From assembly GCA_963751835.1 (NCBI GenBank), contig CAVVWD010000003.1, positions 1 through 64,000 on the forward strand: DNA of 64,000 nucleotides. Reading direction: 5' to 3'. The notes beneath the pieces were generated by a model. The model did not search any database. It saw only the letters and a program-made list of their open reading frames with translations, and was not told the DNA's origin. Positions within the stretch are counted from its first letter, which is position 1. Each line of letters opens with the position of its first letter. This document shows, in pieces, positions 16,633 to 25,242 of the stretch. The DNA is from JACVRW01 sp963751835. Lineage in GTDB: Bacteria > Actinomycetota > Thermoleophilia > Solirubrobacterales > Thermoleophilaceae. A program made the translations under genes and the position numbers.

Positions 16633-17348
16633 GGCTCTGCTCGCTCTATCCCGACCTCATGAACATCTACGCGGATCGCGGCAACATCGCGGTGCTGCGG
16701 GCGCGCTGCGAGTGGCGCGGGCTCGGCTTCGAGTACACGGCGGCAGGGACGGGCGAACGGCTCGACCCCGACGCCCACGACCTCTTCTACATCGGCGGCG
16801 GCCAGGACCGCGACCAGGTCGCGATCGCCCCCGACATGGCGGAGACCAAGCGCGCGGGGCTGCACGAGGCGGCCGACCGCGGCGCGGTCGTGCTGGCGGT
16901 CTGCGGCGGCTACCAGCTGCTCGGGCACTCCTACGAGCTCGGCGGCGAGGAACTGCCCGGAGTGGGACTGGTCGACCTGCGGACGGTGCGCGAGCCGGGG
17001 CCGCGGCTGATCGGCAACTGCGGCATCGAGGCCGATCTCGGCAGCGGACCGCGCGTGATCGCCGGCTTCGAGAACCACGGCGGCCGCACCTACCTCGGCC
17101 CGGGCGAGCAGCCGCTCGGGCGGGTGCTCAAGGGGCACGGCAACAACGGCCGCGATGGCTTCGAGGGAGTTCACTCGCGCAACGTGATCGGCACGTACCT
17201 GCACGGGCCGCTGCTGCCGAAGAACGTCTGGCTCGCCGACCGGCTGATCGAGCTCGCGCTCGGGGTCGAGCTCGAGCCGCTGCCGGGCGATGCGCTCGAG
17301 AGCGCAGCGCACGCCTCGGCGCGCCGCGCGGCTGGCATCGCCGCCTAG
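16620..17348 (+). CDS. gatD: Lipid II isoglutaminyl synthase, glutaminase subunit GatD
   Basis: A 242-residue class I glutaminase of the CobB/CobQ-like type from GTG 16620. It opens with LRLCSLYPDLMNIYADRGN, a signature of GatD. The nucleophile elbow is LAVCGGYQLLG (Cys) and the catalytic His is in GTYLHGPLLPKN. It releases ammonia from glutamine for MurT, which amidates D-Glu of lipid II. The partner MurT gene is two positions upstream in the same coupled operon. The overlap with the intervening methyltransferase gene is 13 bases. Confidence 0.92.
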   Translation: MPALRLCSLYPDLMNIYADRGNIAVLRARCEWRGLGFEYTAAGTGERLDPDAHDLFYIGGGQDRDQVAIAPDMAETKRAGLHEAADRGAVVLAVCGGYQLLGHSYELGGEELPGVGLVDLRTVREPGPRLIGNCGIEADLGSGPRVIAGFENHGGRTYLGPGEQPLGRVLKGHGNNGRDGFEGVHSRNVIGTYLHGPLLPKNVWLADRLIELALGVELEPLPGDALESAAHASARRAAGIAA

Positions 17349-17389
17349 GGCGCCCGCTCCAGCCGACCGGCCCGGTAGGTTCACCGGCG

Positions 17390-17719
17390 ATGAACCTGTC
17401 CGAGTACCAGCGCCGCTCTCGCGCCACAGCGGTCTACCCGGCCGCCGGCTCGAACCTGACCTATCCCGCCCTCGGCCTGTGCGGCGAGGCGGGTGAGGCG
17501 GCCGAGAAGGTCAAGAAGACGATCCGTGACGACGGCGGAGTCCTCACCGAGGAGCGCCGCGAGGCTCTGGCCGCCGAGCTCGGCGACGTGCTCTGGTACG
17601 TCGCGCAGCTCGCAACCGAGGCCGGGCTCGACCTCGACGAAGTGGCCGAGGGCAACCTCGAGAAGCTGCTGTCGCGCCGCGAGCGCGCGGTCCTGCAGGG
17701 CAGCGGGGACTTCCGCTAG
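17390..17719 (+). CDS. MazG-like nucleotide pyrophosphohydrolase
   Basis: A 109-residue all-alpha protein from ATG 17390. It matches the MazG-like fold: YPALGLCGEAGEAAEKVKK with the metal-binding E-x2-E pair, followed by ALAAELGDVLWYVAQLA with the second E-x2-D pair. Such proteins hydrolyse NTPs or dNTPs to monophosphate and pyrophosphate (house-cleaning). It lies 41 bases after gatD and may be the last gene of that operon. Its 3' end faces hflX with only 4 bases between. Confidence 0.82.
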   Translation: MNLSEYQRRSRATAVYPAAGSNLTYPALGLCGEAGEAAEKVKKTIRDDGGVLTEERREALAAELGDVLWYVAQLATEAGLDLDEVAEGNLEKLLSRRERAVLQGSGDFR

Positions 17720-17723
17720 GTCA

Positions 17724-19046
17724 CTAACCGCGCGAGTTGCCGTCCGGCTCGAAGCGCTCGAAGCGGGGCGCGACCGCGGCGGGCACGCGGGCGCGGATCC
17801 AGACTCCCTCCGCGGTGTCCTCGCGCTCGAGCTCGCCGGCGAGATCATGCAGCTCCGACAGGCTCGTGCCCTCGTCGTAGGGCACGAGCAGCTCCATCGG
17901 CCTGAGCGAGGCGAGGAAGCGCGCCTCGACGGCCTCGCTCAGCTCGGCGAGACCCTCCCCCGTCACCGCCGATACCTGCACGGCCTGCGGGAAGCGGAAG
18001 GTCAGCTCGCGGCGGCGCTCCTCGTCAAGGACGTCGATCTTGTTGAGCGCCAGCAGGCGCGGACGCTCCCCGGCCCCGGTCTCGGCGAGCACCTCGTCGA
18101 CCGCGGCCAGCATCTCGTGCAGCTCGTCCTCCGCCACCGAGGCGTCCGCCACGTGAACGATCAGGTCCGCGCCGAGCGCCTCCTCGAGCGTGGCCGAGAA
18201 CGCGTCCACGAGCGCGTGCGGCAGCTTGCGGATGAAGCCGACTGTGTCGGTGAGCAGGTAGGTGCGGCCGCTGATCTCGAACGAGCGGGTGGTGGGGTCG
18301 AGCGTTTCGAAGAGACGCTCCTTGACGCTCACATCGGCCCCGGTGAGGGCGTTGAGGAGCGTCGACTTGCCGGCGTTGGTGTAGCCGGCCAGCGCAACCG
18401 TGGGGAGGCCGGCGCGCTCGCGCTCCGCGCGCATGGTGGAGCGCGTGCCCTTGGTGTGCTTCAGCCGGCGCCGGAGCGCCGCGATGCGGTCGCGCGCGAG
18501 GCGGCGGTCGGTCTCGATCTGGGTCTCGCCCGGGCCCCTCGTGCCGATGCCGCCGTCGATACGGCCGGCGCCGAGGCGCTCGAGGTGCGTCCACAGCCCG
18601 CGCATGCGCGCGAGGTTGTACTCGAGCTGCGCCAGCTCGACCTGGAGCTTGCCCTCGGCCGAGTGCGCGTGGTCGGCGAAGATGTCGAGGATGATCGCCG
18701 TGCGGTCGATCACCGGCACGCCGAGGGCCTCCTCGAGGTTCCGCTCCTGGCGCGGCAGCAGCTCGTCGTCGCAGGCCACCAGGTTGGCGTCCGCGTCCTC
18801 GATCGCCCCCTTGAGCTCCACGAGCTTGCCGCGGCCGAAGTAGCGGTCGGGGTCCGGCTGGTCGCGGCGCTGGACGAGCTCGCCCGTCACCGCCACCCCG
18901 GCGGTGCGCAGCAGCTCGCGCAGCTCGGACAGGTCCGGCTCAGCGGGGCTGACCCCGATGCAGACTGCGCGCTGGCGCGCGCGCGGATTGCGGATGCCCT
19001 CTCCGTAGCGGGTTTCCGCCTTGCGACCGTTGCGGCTCTTTTCCAT
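17724..19046 (-). CDS. hflX: GTPase HflX
   Basis: About 440 residues. The N-terminal HflX domain contains PDPDRYFGRGKLVEL and the glycine-rich GAGRIDGGIGTRGPGETQIE linker; the G domain has the P-loop GYTNAGKSTLL, switch LFETLDPTTRS, G3 DTVGFIRKLPH and G4 NKID. HflX binds the 50S subunit and splits or rescues stalled ribosomes. The ATG at 19046 is preferred to an in-frame TTG at 19055. It is the downstream end of the minus-strand block that also carries dapF and miaA, matching the order in other actinobacteria. Confidence 0.93.
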   Translation of the reverse strand: MEKSRNGRKAETRYGEGIRNPRARQRAVCIGVSPAEPDLSELRELLRTAGVAVTGELVQRRDQPDPDRYFGRGKLVELKGAIEDADANLVACDDELLPRQERNLEEALGVPVIDRTAIILDIFADHAHSAEGKLQVELAQLEYNLARMRGLWTHLERLGAGRIDGGIGTRGPGETQIETDRRLARDRIAALRRRLKHTKGTRSTMRAERERAGLPTVALAGYTNAGKSTLLNALTGADVSVKERLFETLDPTTRSFEISGRTYLLTDTVGFIRKLPHALVDAFSATLEEALGADLIVHVADASVAEDELHEMLAAVDEVLAETGAGERPRLLALNKIDVLDEERRRELTFRFPQAVQVSAVTGEGLAELSEAVEARFLASLRPMELLVPYDEGTSLSELHDLAGELEREDTAEGVWIRARVPAAVAPRFERFEPDGNSRG

Positions 19047-19077
19047 CTCCCGCAAGTCTAGGCCGCCCGGGCGCGAT

Positions 19078-19794
19078 CTACTCGGTCAGCGGCGGGAGTT
19101 GGAGCCGCTCGACCGGCGGCATCACGCCGCGCGTCTCGAACTGCTCCGGTATCGAGCTGCCAGGCAGCACCACCACGGCCTCGTCCGGATCACCCAGCCA
19201 GGAGGCGTGGGCGACCGCGTAGCGATGCGCCGCGAGCGCGCACGCCGCGGCATCGAGCTCCTCAGCGCGCCGGTGCCAGAGCTCGCCGCCCTCGTCGACC
19301 ACGTGATCGCCGGTCAGCTCGTCGATGCGGAGCTGCATCCCGAAGGGGTGGCGCTTGGCGGGCAGGCGGCGGCCCTGGAGCGCGCAGAAGACCGCGTCCG
19401 CATTCGTCTCGAAGAGCGGGAAGTCGTGATACGCCCCCTCTCCGACCGCGCCGTCGTGGGCGTCGGCGCCGTTCCGGGGCGTGAAGCGCGGCAGGTCGCG
19501 AAGCAGGTCGGCGAGCTTGCTCGCCTCGGGGTCGGGCGGCTGGGGGCCCACGCCCAGGCGCCGCAGCAGCTCGTCGCAGTTGCGCGCCGGCCTGCCCTGG
19601 CGCGGCTCGGCGAGCGGCGCGCCGAGCGCCACCACGACCTCTCCCAGCGCACGCAGCTCGGCGGCGACTTGGCCCGCGGAGCCGGGCTCGAAGAAGATCG
19701 CGCTGAGCCGGATCGGCGGCTCGGGAGCCCGAACCTCCTCCAGCATCGCCAGCTGGAGCCGGCCTCGCATCGGTACGGCGCCGCAGTAGTGCAT
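19078..19794 (-). CDS. DUF429-like protein, putative RNase H-fold nuclease
   Basis: A 238-residue protein. Its layout resembles DUF429 proteins: a first half with the strand EVVVALGAPLAEP and conserved RNCDELLRRLG, then FETNADAVFCALQGRRLPAKRHPFGMQLRIDEL, and a terminal AEELDAAACALAAHRYA ... EAVVVLPG segment. DUF429 has been predicted to be a nuclease of the RNase H fold with no proven role. The start ATG overlaps the stop of the aminotransferase gene (TGATG), so the two are coupled. The family call is from memory of conserved segments and is only moderately certain. Confidence 0.6.
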   Translation of the reverse strand: MHYCGAVPMRGRLQLAMLEEVRAPEPPIRLSAIFFEPGSAGQVAAELRALGEVVVALGAPLAEPRQGRPARNCDELLRRLGVGPQPPDPEASKLADLLRDLPRFTPRNGADAHDGAVGEGAYHDFPLFETNADAVFCALQGRRLPAKRHPFGMQLRIDELTGDHVVDEGGELWHRRAEELDAAACALAAHRYAVAHASWLGDPDEAVVVLPGSSIPEQFETRGVMPPVERLQLPPLTE

Positions 19795-20951
19795 CAGCCG
19801 CCGAGGCTACCCCGTAGGCGCTCGACCGCCTCGGCCAGCCGTCCGTCCGCGATCGTCAGCGAGATGCGGAAGAAACCCTCCCCGTTGGGTCCGTACGCGC
19901 CGCCCGGCGACACGACGACGCCCGACTCCTCGAGCACGAGCTCGCAGTAGGAGGCCGACGTATGTCCCTCAGGGACGGGCGCCCACACGTAGATCGTGCC
20001 CTTGGGAGGCGTGACCTCAACGCCGATCTCGCGCAGGGCGTCGCACACGAGGTCGCGTCGTCGCTGGTAGAGGGCGGGCATCTCCGCCGGCGGCCCGTCG
20101 TCGAGAGCCCGCGCCGCGGCGAGCTGGACGGCCTCGAAGACGCCCGAGTCGATGTTGGTCTTGAGCTTCCAGTAGGTCTCCACGGCCTCCCCGTTGCCGA
20201 CGATGGCGGCGGTCCGCCAGCCGGTCATGTTCCAGCCTTTCGAGAGCGAGAAGACCTCGACGCCCACCTCCTTGGCGCCCGGTGTCTCGAGGAAGCTCGG
20301 GGCGACGTAGCCGTCGAAGGTCGTCTCCGTGTAGGAGGCGTCGTGGACGACGAGCACGTCGTGCTCGCGTGCGAACTCGACTGCGCGCTCGAACAGCCCC
20401 TCGGGGACAACCGCCCCGGTCGGGTTGTTCGGGTAGTTGAGATACATGAGGCGGGCGCGCGCGGCCACGTCGCCGCCGATCTTGTCGAGATCGGGGGCGA
20501 AGCCGAGCTCCGGCACGAGCGGCATCAGGACGGCCTCGGCGCCGGCCAGCAGCGGGCCGCCCGTGTAGACGGGATAGCCCGGGTCGGCCGCCAGCGCTAC
20601 CGAATCCGGATCGAGGAAGGCGAGATTGAGGTGGAACACGCATTCCTTCGCGCCAAGCGCGGGGACGATCTCGGTGGCGGGATCGAGCTCGACGCCGAAG
20701 CGGCGCCGGTAGAAGCCCGCGAACGCCTCGCGGAGCTCGGGGCGGCCGCGGTTCGAGGGGTACTGGTGCGTCGCGGGATCGGCGGCGGCCGAGGCGAGCG
20801 CATCGACGACCGGCCTGGGAGTCGGGGAGTCGGGATCGCCGATGCCCAGGCTGATGACGTCGACGCCCGCCGCCTCCTTCGCAGCGATCTTGCGCTCGAG
20901 CTCGGCGAACAGATACGGCGGCAGGCGGTCCAGACGGCTACTCGGCTTCAT
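19794..20951 (-). CDS. dapL: PLP-dependent aminotransferase, probable LL-diaminopimelate aminotransferase
   Basis: A 385-residue class I/II aminotransferase from ATG 20951, preceded by GAGGAG. Typical segments are SLGIGDPDSPTP, HQYPSNRG, ADPGYPVYTGG, LNYPNNPTGA and the PLP-lysine motif SLSKGWNMTGWR. This matches the DapL/AspC-like enzymes that convert tetrahydrodipicolinate directly to LL-diaminopimelate. The immediate upstream neighbour is dapF, which overlaps it by 14 bases and acts on the same product, and this strongly supports the DapL assignment. A generic aspartate aminotransferase cannot be excluded from sequence alone. Confidence 0.8.
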   Translation of the reverse strand: MKPSSRLDRLPPYLFAELERKIAAKEAAGVDVISLGIGDPDSPTPRPVVDALASAAADPATHQYPSNRGRPELREAFAGFYRRRFGVELDPATEIVPALGAKECVFHLNLAFLDPDSVALAADPGYPVYTGGPLLAGAEAVLMPLVPELGFAPDLDKIGGDVAARARLMYLNYPNNPTGAVVPEGLFERAVEFAREHDVLVVHDASYTETTFDGYVAPSFLETPGAKEVGVEVFSLSKGWNMTGWRTAAIVGNGEAVETYWKLKTNIDSGVFEAVQLAAARALDDGPPAEMPALYQRRRDLVCDALREIGVEVTPPKGTIYVWAPVPEGHTSASYCELVLEESGVVVSPGGAYGPNGEGFFRISLTIADGRLAEAVERLRGSLGG

Positions 20952-21786
20952 CCGCAAGCTCCTCGACGAATTCCTCACTCAGGGCCCCGGCGTAGACGGG
21001 TCGCGCCCAGCCGGTCAGGTCGACATGCAGGTCCTCCCCCACCTCGACGACGAGCTCGCCGCCGTCGAGCTCGACGGTCACGGGGCTGTCGACGCCGCGC
21101 AGGACGGCGGCCACGGCGGCGCCGCTGGCGCCGGTCCCCGACGACATCGTCTCCCCCACGCCGCGCTCGAAGATGCGGGCCCGGATCGCGGCCTCGCCGC
21201 GGCGGCTCCAGAACGACACGTTGGTGCGGCGCGGAAACAGCGCATGGCTTTCGATCTCGCGACCGTAGCGGGCGAGATCGAGCTCATCGAGACCTTGCTC
21301 GATCTCGATCGAGACCTGCGGGTTGCCGACCTGCACGAACTGGAAGTCAAACTCGCGGCCCGCGGCGCTCAGGGTGCCGCTGCCCTCCTCGCCGCCGCCC
21401 GGGAAGTCGTCCGGGGCCCGCAGGCGCGCGCGGCCGATGTCGAGCGTGCACAGCTCCCCTTCAATTCGCGGTCTCACCTCCCCCGCCACCGTGCGCACCG
21501 AGAAGCTGTCGTGCTCCGTCCAGCCGCTGCGGCGCAGGTACATTGCCGCCTCGCGGACACCGTTTCCCGAGAGCTCTGCCTCCGAGCCGTCGGGGTTGTA
21601 GATCCGGATCTCGGCGACGAAGCCGCGTTCGGCGGTCTCGCGGACCAGCAGGATCCCGTCCGAGCCGACCCCGGTGTGCGGAGCGCAGAAGCGGCGAATG
21701 CGCTCAGGGGTCAGCTCGAACGGGAGCTCTCTCTCCTCGACGATCGCGTAGTCGTTGCCAAGCGCCTGCCACTTCTCGAAGCGCAC
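20938..21786 (-). CDS. dapF: Diaminopimelate epimerase family protein with both catalytic cysteines replaced by serine
   Basis: A 282-residue DapF-fold protein from GTG 21786 (FEKWQALGNDYAIVEE, then HTGVGSDGILLV). The two signature sites are present in shape but altered: NPDGSEAELSGNGVRE has Ser where the family has the first catalytic Cys (CGNG), and ERGVGETMSSGTGAS has Ser where it has the second Cys (ACGTGA). In canonical DapF the two cysteines form the acid-base pair that interconverts LL- and meso-diaminopimelate. The gene sits next to dapL and overlaps it, so the pathway link is strong, but the mechanism must differ or activity be altered. Start GTG overlaps the upstream stop (TAGTG). 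Confidence 0.85.
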   Translation of the reverse strand: MRFEKWQALGNDYAIVEERELPFELTPERIRRFCAPHTGVGSDGILLVRETAERGFVAEIRIYNPDGSEAELSGNGVREAAMYLRRSGWTEHDSFSVRTVAGEVRPRIEGELCTLDIGRARLRAPDDFPGGGEEGSGTLSAAGREFDFQFVQVGNPQVSIEIEQGLDELDLARYGREIESHALFPRRTNVSFWSRRGEAAIRARIFERGVGETMSSGTGASGAAVAAVLRGVDSPVTVELDGGELVVEVGEDLHVDLTGWARPVYAGALSEEFVEELADEAE

Positions 21787-24293
21787 TAGCCGGTGACGCC
21801 TCCGCCTCTGGGCGGGCGGGGCGCTCGGCTTCGGAGGGTCGGGCGGTGGCCGTCGAACTCCATCAGCTGATGCAGCGTCGGGCGGTTGGTCCAGCGCATC
21901 GTCTGACCCAGCAGGCCGGGGACGAAGTCGATGCGCTCCTCGGTCGCGTCCGAGCGCCACGCAGCGGGGTCGGCGCCCTGGGCGCCGGCCAGGGCGTCGG
22001 TGCCCTGCTGGATGACCGCCCACAGCGACCCCCTACACGCCGCGAGGTCGCCGCCGCCGCAGTAGGGGCGGCTGTACGCCCCGCGCACGCGCTTGCTGAG
22101 GAGTGAGCGCAGATCCTTGTCGACGTAGCCATACCAGCCGCCGCCGTACGAGCTTCCGTTCGACGTGCGTGGACTGTCGTCACGCCCGATGAGCTGACCC
22201 AGCAGACCGCCGCTGGCAGCAAGGTCGCCGAGCACGGGCCGCAGGACGGCCTCCGAGAGCGCGTCCCAGGTCTGGTCGAGTACCGCTGCCCCAGGATCGT
22301 CGATCTTGCCGTCCAGGTCGCGGTCGAGTCGGCTCGCCCCCCTGCGGACCCAGGCGTCGACGAGCGCGACCGCCTGCTGGCTCCGCGTGTTCTGCGCGGT
22401 GCCGTTTCCGAGCACCTCGCGGATCACCGGCCAGACGTGCACGGCCCGCAGGTCCTGTGTGGCGGCCCGGTTCACGACGCTCAGGACGTCGTGGAGCTGG
22501 TTTCGGCGCTTGAAGCCGGTGAACAGATCGTTGCGGTGGACCGACTGATAGGTCCAGTTGTTGTCGGCCGCACCGAAGCCGGCCGCGGGCTTGTTGTTCC
22601 AGTTCAGGAGCAGCCCGTTCTCCGGGTTGATGTCCTGCGGGTGCTCCGAGGTCTTCAGGAAGCCGCGCCACTCGTACTGGCCGGTCCCGAGCGTTGGCAG
22701 GCTCGGGTCCGTGCCCGGGGCACGGATGGGGAGCCGCCCGGACGAGAAGAAGCCGATGTCCTTGTGGTCTATGTAGAAGAGGTTGAAGGTGAAAGCGAAG
22801 CGGCTGGCGACCCTCGGCAGGTCACTCGCCGAGCGCAGCCGGGCGAGTCCCTCGCCGATGTACGCGCCGGTGATCTCACGGCCGCGGCTCGAGCGCATCG
22901 TTGTAACTGCGTACGGCCTGCCCCCTACCGTCACGGTCCCGCTGACGGGGCCGTGCAGGGTCTCGCGGAAGGTCACCTGCTCGTCGGGGGCACCGGCGGC
23001 TCCAGCGAGCACACCCGCGTTGAAGGTCCTCATCGGACGGCAGCGGCCCCTGAAGCGGTAGTGATCCGAGGCCCGCGTGGGCGGGCTCCCGTCGGGGTTG
23101 CAGAGCTCCTCGACGAACTGGTCGGTGTTGTCGTTCGACGCCGATGTCGCACTCCACGCGTAGTCACGGCCCCGGCCGATCAGCACGTACGGGATCCCGG
23201 GCAGCGCGCCGCCGCGGACGTGAATCCCGCCGCCGTGCGCATCGACCTCGAAGAAAAGCTCGGGGTAGAAGTAACCCAGTTGCGGCCCCATCACCGCCAG
23301 CGGATGCCCGGTCGCCGACCGGCCGCGCCCGACCAGCACCGCGTTCGAGGCGCGCGCCCGCGCAGCCATCGCGACCTCAGCCGCCTTGGCCGCCGATGCG
23401 CTCATCGAGCCGGGGTCAACCACCAGCGAACCGGGCGTCCTGCCGCCCCGCTGGGTCGTGTAGGCGAAGCGGCGGTCGGTGGTGACCGAGGTCTCCGGGT
23501 CCTGCGCCGAGCGTAGGTCGCGCCAAACCGCGTCTCCGCCCGGACCGAGGCGGTTGCGCAGCTCCGCGAGCAGCATTGAGTTGCGCACCTCGTCGCCCCC
23601 GCCGGCTCCGAACACCTGTCCGAGCAGCCCGGTGACCGAGATCACGTCGACGATGTTCCAGGGCTTGATGCCGTTGTCCTGGCTGCGGTTGTAGGCGTTC
23701 ACGCCCGCGACGTAGGCCTCGAAGTCCTTGATGATCCGCCGCCCCCGGGGGCCGGCGCCCGCCAGTAGCCGGCGCTGGCTGGCGATGCGGCGCTCGGTTT
23801 GTGGGCTCGGCGTGAACTGGCGCAGGCTTGTGGCGAGCTCGAGCGCGTCCTTTCCGGGTGCATCGAGGACGGTGAAGCGCGCCGGGTAGCGAAGTGTCTC
23901 CATCAGGAGCCCGCGGTCCTGCGCCGCGACCCAGCCGATGCCCCAGTAGACATCGGAGCGGGTGCGGGCCTCGATGTGCGGGACGCCCCATTGCCGGTCA
24001 CGCCGGATCTCGACGCCGGGCTTCGGGCGGCTGACGGTGCCGCCCTTCGGGGCGAAGAAGCCCGCAGGCTTGAAGAGGCGCTTGATGGTCCGCCCCGTCA
24101 CGTCGTCGAACAGCGGGGTGAGCGCGTCGTAGATCCGGAGCTGATCGGTGCTGTACCGGTCCGGCACCAGAGCCCCCGACTGCCCGGGGGGCATGACGTT
24201 GTAGGTCTGCTTGCCGAAATCGAGGCGGGCCGCGTTGGCCGCCGGGACCAGTGCGGCGAACACCAGCAAAGACGACAGGGCAACGCGCTTCAA
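21786..24293 (-). CDS. Secreted penicillin acylase-family Ntn hydrolase
   Basis: About 835 residues from TTG 24293, preceded by GGAGGAGGGG and overlapping the miaA stop (TTGA). A signal peptide (residues 1-23, ending near ANAAR) precedes the alpha-subunit region. The self-processing site is visible as RASNAVLVGRGRS, where Ser would become the N-terminal nucleophile of the beta subunit, followed by MGPQLGYFYPELFFEVD and SATSASNDNTDQF. Family members cleave amide bonds in acylated substrates such as beta-lactams or acyl-homoserine lactones outside the membrane. The C-terminal half is unusually rich in disordered Gly/Ser stretches. The substrate is unknown. Confidence 0.87.
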   Translation of the reverse strand: MKRVALSSLLVFAALVPAANAARLDFGKQTYNVMPPGQSGALVPDRYSTDQLRIYDALTPLFDDVTGRTIKRLFKPAGFFAPKGGTVSRPKPGVEIRRDRQWGVPHIEARTRSDVYWGIGWVAAQDRGLLMETLRYPARFTVLDAPGKDALELATSLRQFTPSPQTERRIASQRRLLAGAGPRGRRIIKDFEAYVAGVNAYNRSQDNGIKPWNIVDVISVTGLLGQVFGAGGGDEVRNSMLLAELRNRLGPGGDAVWRDLRSAQDPETSVTTDRRFAYTTQRGGRTPGSLVVDPGSMSASAAKAAEVAMAARARASNAVLVGRGRSATGHPLAVMGPQLGYFYPELFFEVDAHGGGIHVRGGALPGIPYVLIGRGRDYAWSATSASNDNTDQFVEELCNPDGSPPTRASDHYRFRGRCRPMRTFNAGVLAGAAGAPDEQVTFRETLHGPVSGTVTVGGRPYAVTTMRSSRGREITGAYIGEGLARLRSASDLPRVASRFAFTFNLFYIDHKDIGFFSSGRLPIRAPGTDPSLPTLGTGQYEWRGFLKTSEHPQDINPENGLLLNWNNKPAAGFGAADNNWTYQSVHRNDLFTGFKRRNQLHDVLSVVNRAATQDLRAVHVWPVIREVLGNGTAQNTRSQQAVALVDAWVRRGASRLDRDLDGKIDDPGAAVLDQTWDALSEAVLRPVLGDLAASGGLLGQLIGRDDSPRTSNGSSYGGGWYGYVDKDLRSLLSKRVRGAYSRPYCGGGDLAACRGSLWAVIQQGTDALAGAQGADPAAWRSDATEERIDFVPGLLGQTMRWTNRPTLHQLMEFDGHRPTLRSRAPRPPRGGGVTG

Positions 24294-25222
24294 GCTTCCC
24301 CTCCTCCAGGTGTGGGCGGCGGGGAGACTAGCTGCCCGGCCAACTCCGCGGGGGACGCAGAACCGGCGTCGAAAATTTCGACATTCTCGAGCCGGCGCAT
24401 CCACGTGAGCTGACGCCGCGCGTAGTTGCGCGTACGGCGCTTCAACGCCCCGACATCGCCGCTCAGCAGCTCCTCGAATCCGAGCGCGTTGCGGGCCGTC
24501 GTCGAGGCGTCCGCGGCGTGCGCGCGGCGCACCTCCTCGACCGCGCCGGCGGCGACCATCGCGTCCACGCGCGCGTCGATGCGGCGGTATAGCTCCGTGC
24601 GCTCCATGACGAGACCGCACAGCAGCGTCGGATGGCGCAGTCTCGCCGTCCAGAGCTGCGACTCCTCGCCGCCCGGCGCCGGATCCTCCCCCATCTCGAG
24701 CAGCTCGAGCGCGCGGATCACACGGGTCCGGTCACTCGGCGCGATGGCGGCGGCCGCGGCCGGTGCCCGCGCCGCCAGCTCGCCGTGGAGCGCCTCCAGC
24801 CCGCGCGCCTCGAGCTCAGCCGTGATCCGCTCGCGCAGCTGGGGCGGCGGCGGGGGCCGCAGCTCGAGGTCGGTCAGTGCCGCCTGGAGGTAGAGGCCGG
24901 TGCCGCCGACCACGATGGGAAGGCGCCCGCCCCCCAGGGCGGCATCGATCTCCGCCCGCGCAAGCGAGGCGAACCGGCCCGCCGAGAACGTCTCCGTCAC
25001 AGGCACGAACGAGAGCAGCCGGTGCTCGAGCGCCGCGCGCTCATCAGGCGACGCTGCGCCGGTGAGGATCTCGAGCCCCGAGTAGACCTGCAGCGCGTCG
25101 GCGGAGATCGCGACCGGCTCCTCCCCCTCCCCTCGGAGCCGCTCCGCAAGGGCGATCGCGACGGCCGTCTTGCCGACGCCGGTGGGCCCGAAGAGCGCGA
25201 TTACCCGATAGTCGACGGCCAC
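24290..25222 (-). CDS. miaA: tRNA dimethylallyltransferase MiaA
   Basis: About 310 residues from GTG 25222. The P-loop is LFGPTGVGKTAVAI, the DSxQ-like catalytic segment is SADALQVYSGLEI, the prenyl-acceptor region is PIVVGGTGLYLQAAL, and the C-terminal segment is NALGFEEL ... RRTRNYARRQLTWMRR. The enzyme adds a dimethylallyl group to A37 of tRNAs that read UNN codons. MiaB at 26174 carries out the next step (methylthiolation) on the same base. Its stop overlaps the TTG start of the penicillin acylase gene. Confidence 0.93.
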   Translation of the reverse strand: MAVDYRVIALFGPTGVGKTAVAIALAERLRGEGEEPVAISADALQVYSGLEILTGAASPDERAALEHRLLSFVPVTETFSAGRFASLARAEIDAALGGGRLPIVVGGTGLYLQAALTDLELRPPPPPQLRERITAELEARGLEALHGELAARAPAAAAAIAPSDRTRVIRALELLEMGEDPAPGGEESQLWTARLRHPTLLCGLVMERTELYRRIDARVDAMVAAGAVEEVRRAHAADASTTARNALGFEELLSGDVGALKRRTRNYARRQLTWMRRLENVEIFDAGSASPAELAGQLVSPPPTPGGGEA

Positions 25223-25242
25223 GATCGCTAGTAATACCGGGC

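Noticed and set aside
19962..22106. 714-codon plus-strand open frame opposite dapL and dapF
   Set aside because: It crosses several clearly recognisable genes on the minus strand and has no domain; shadow frame.
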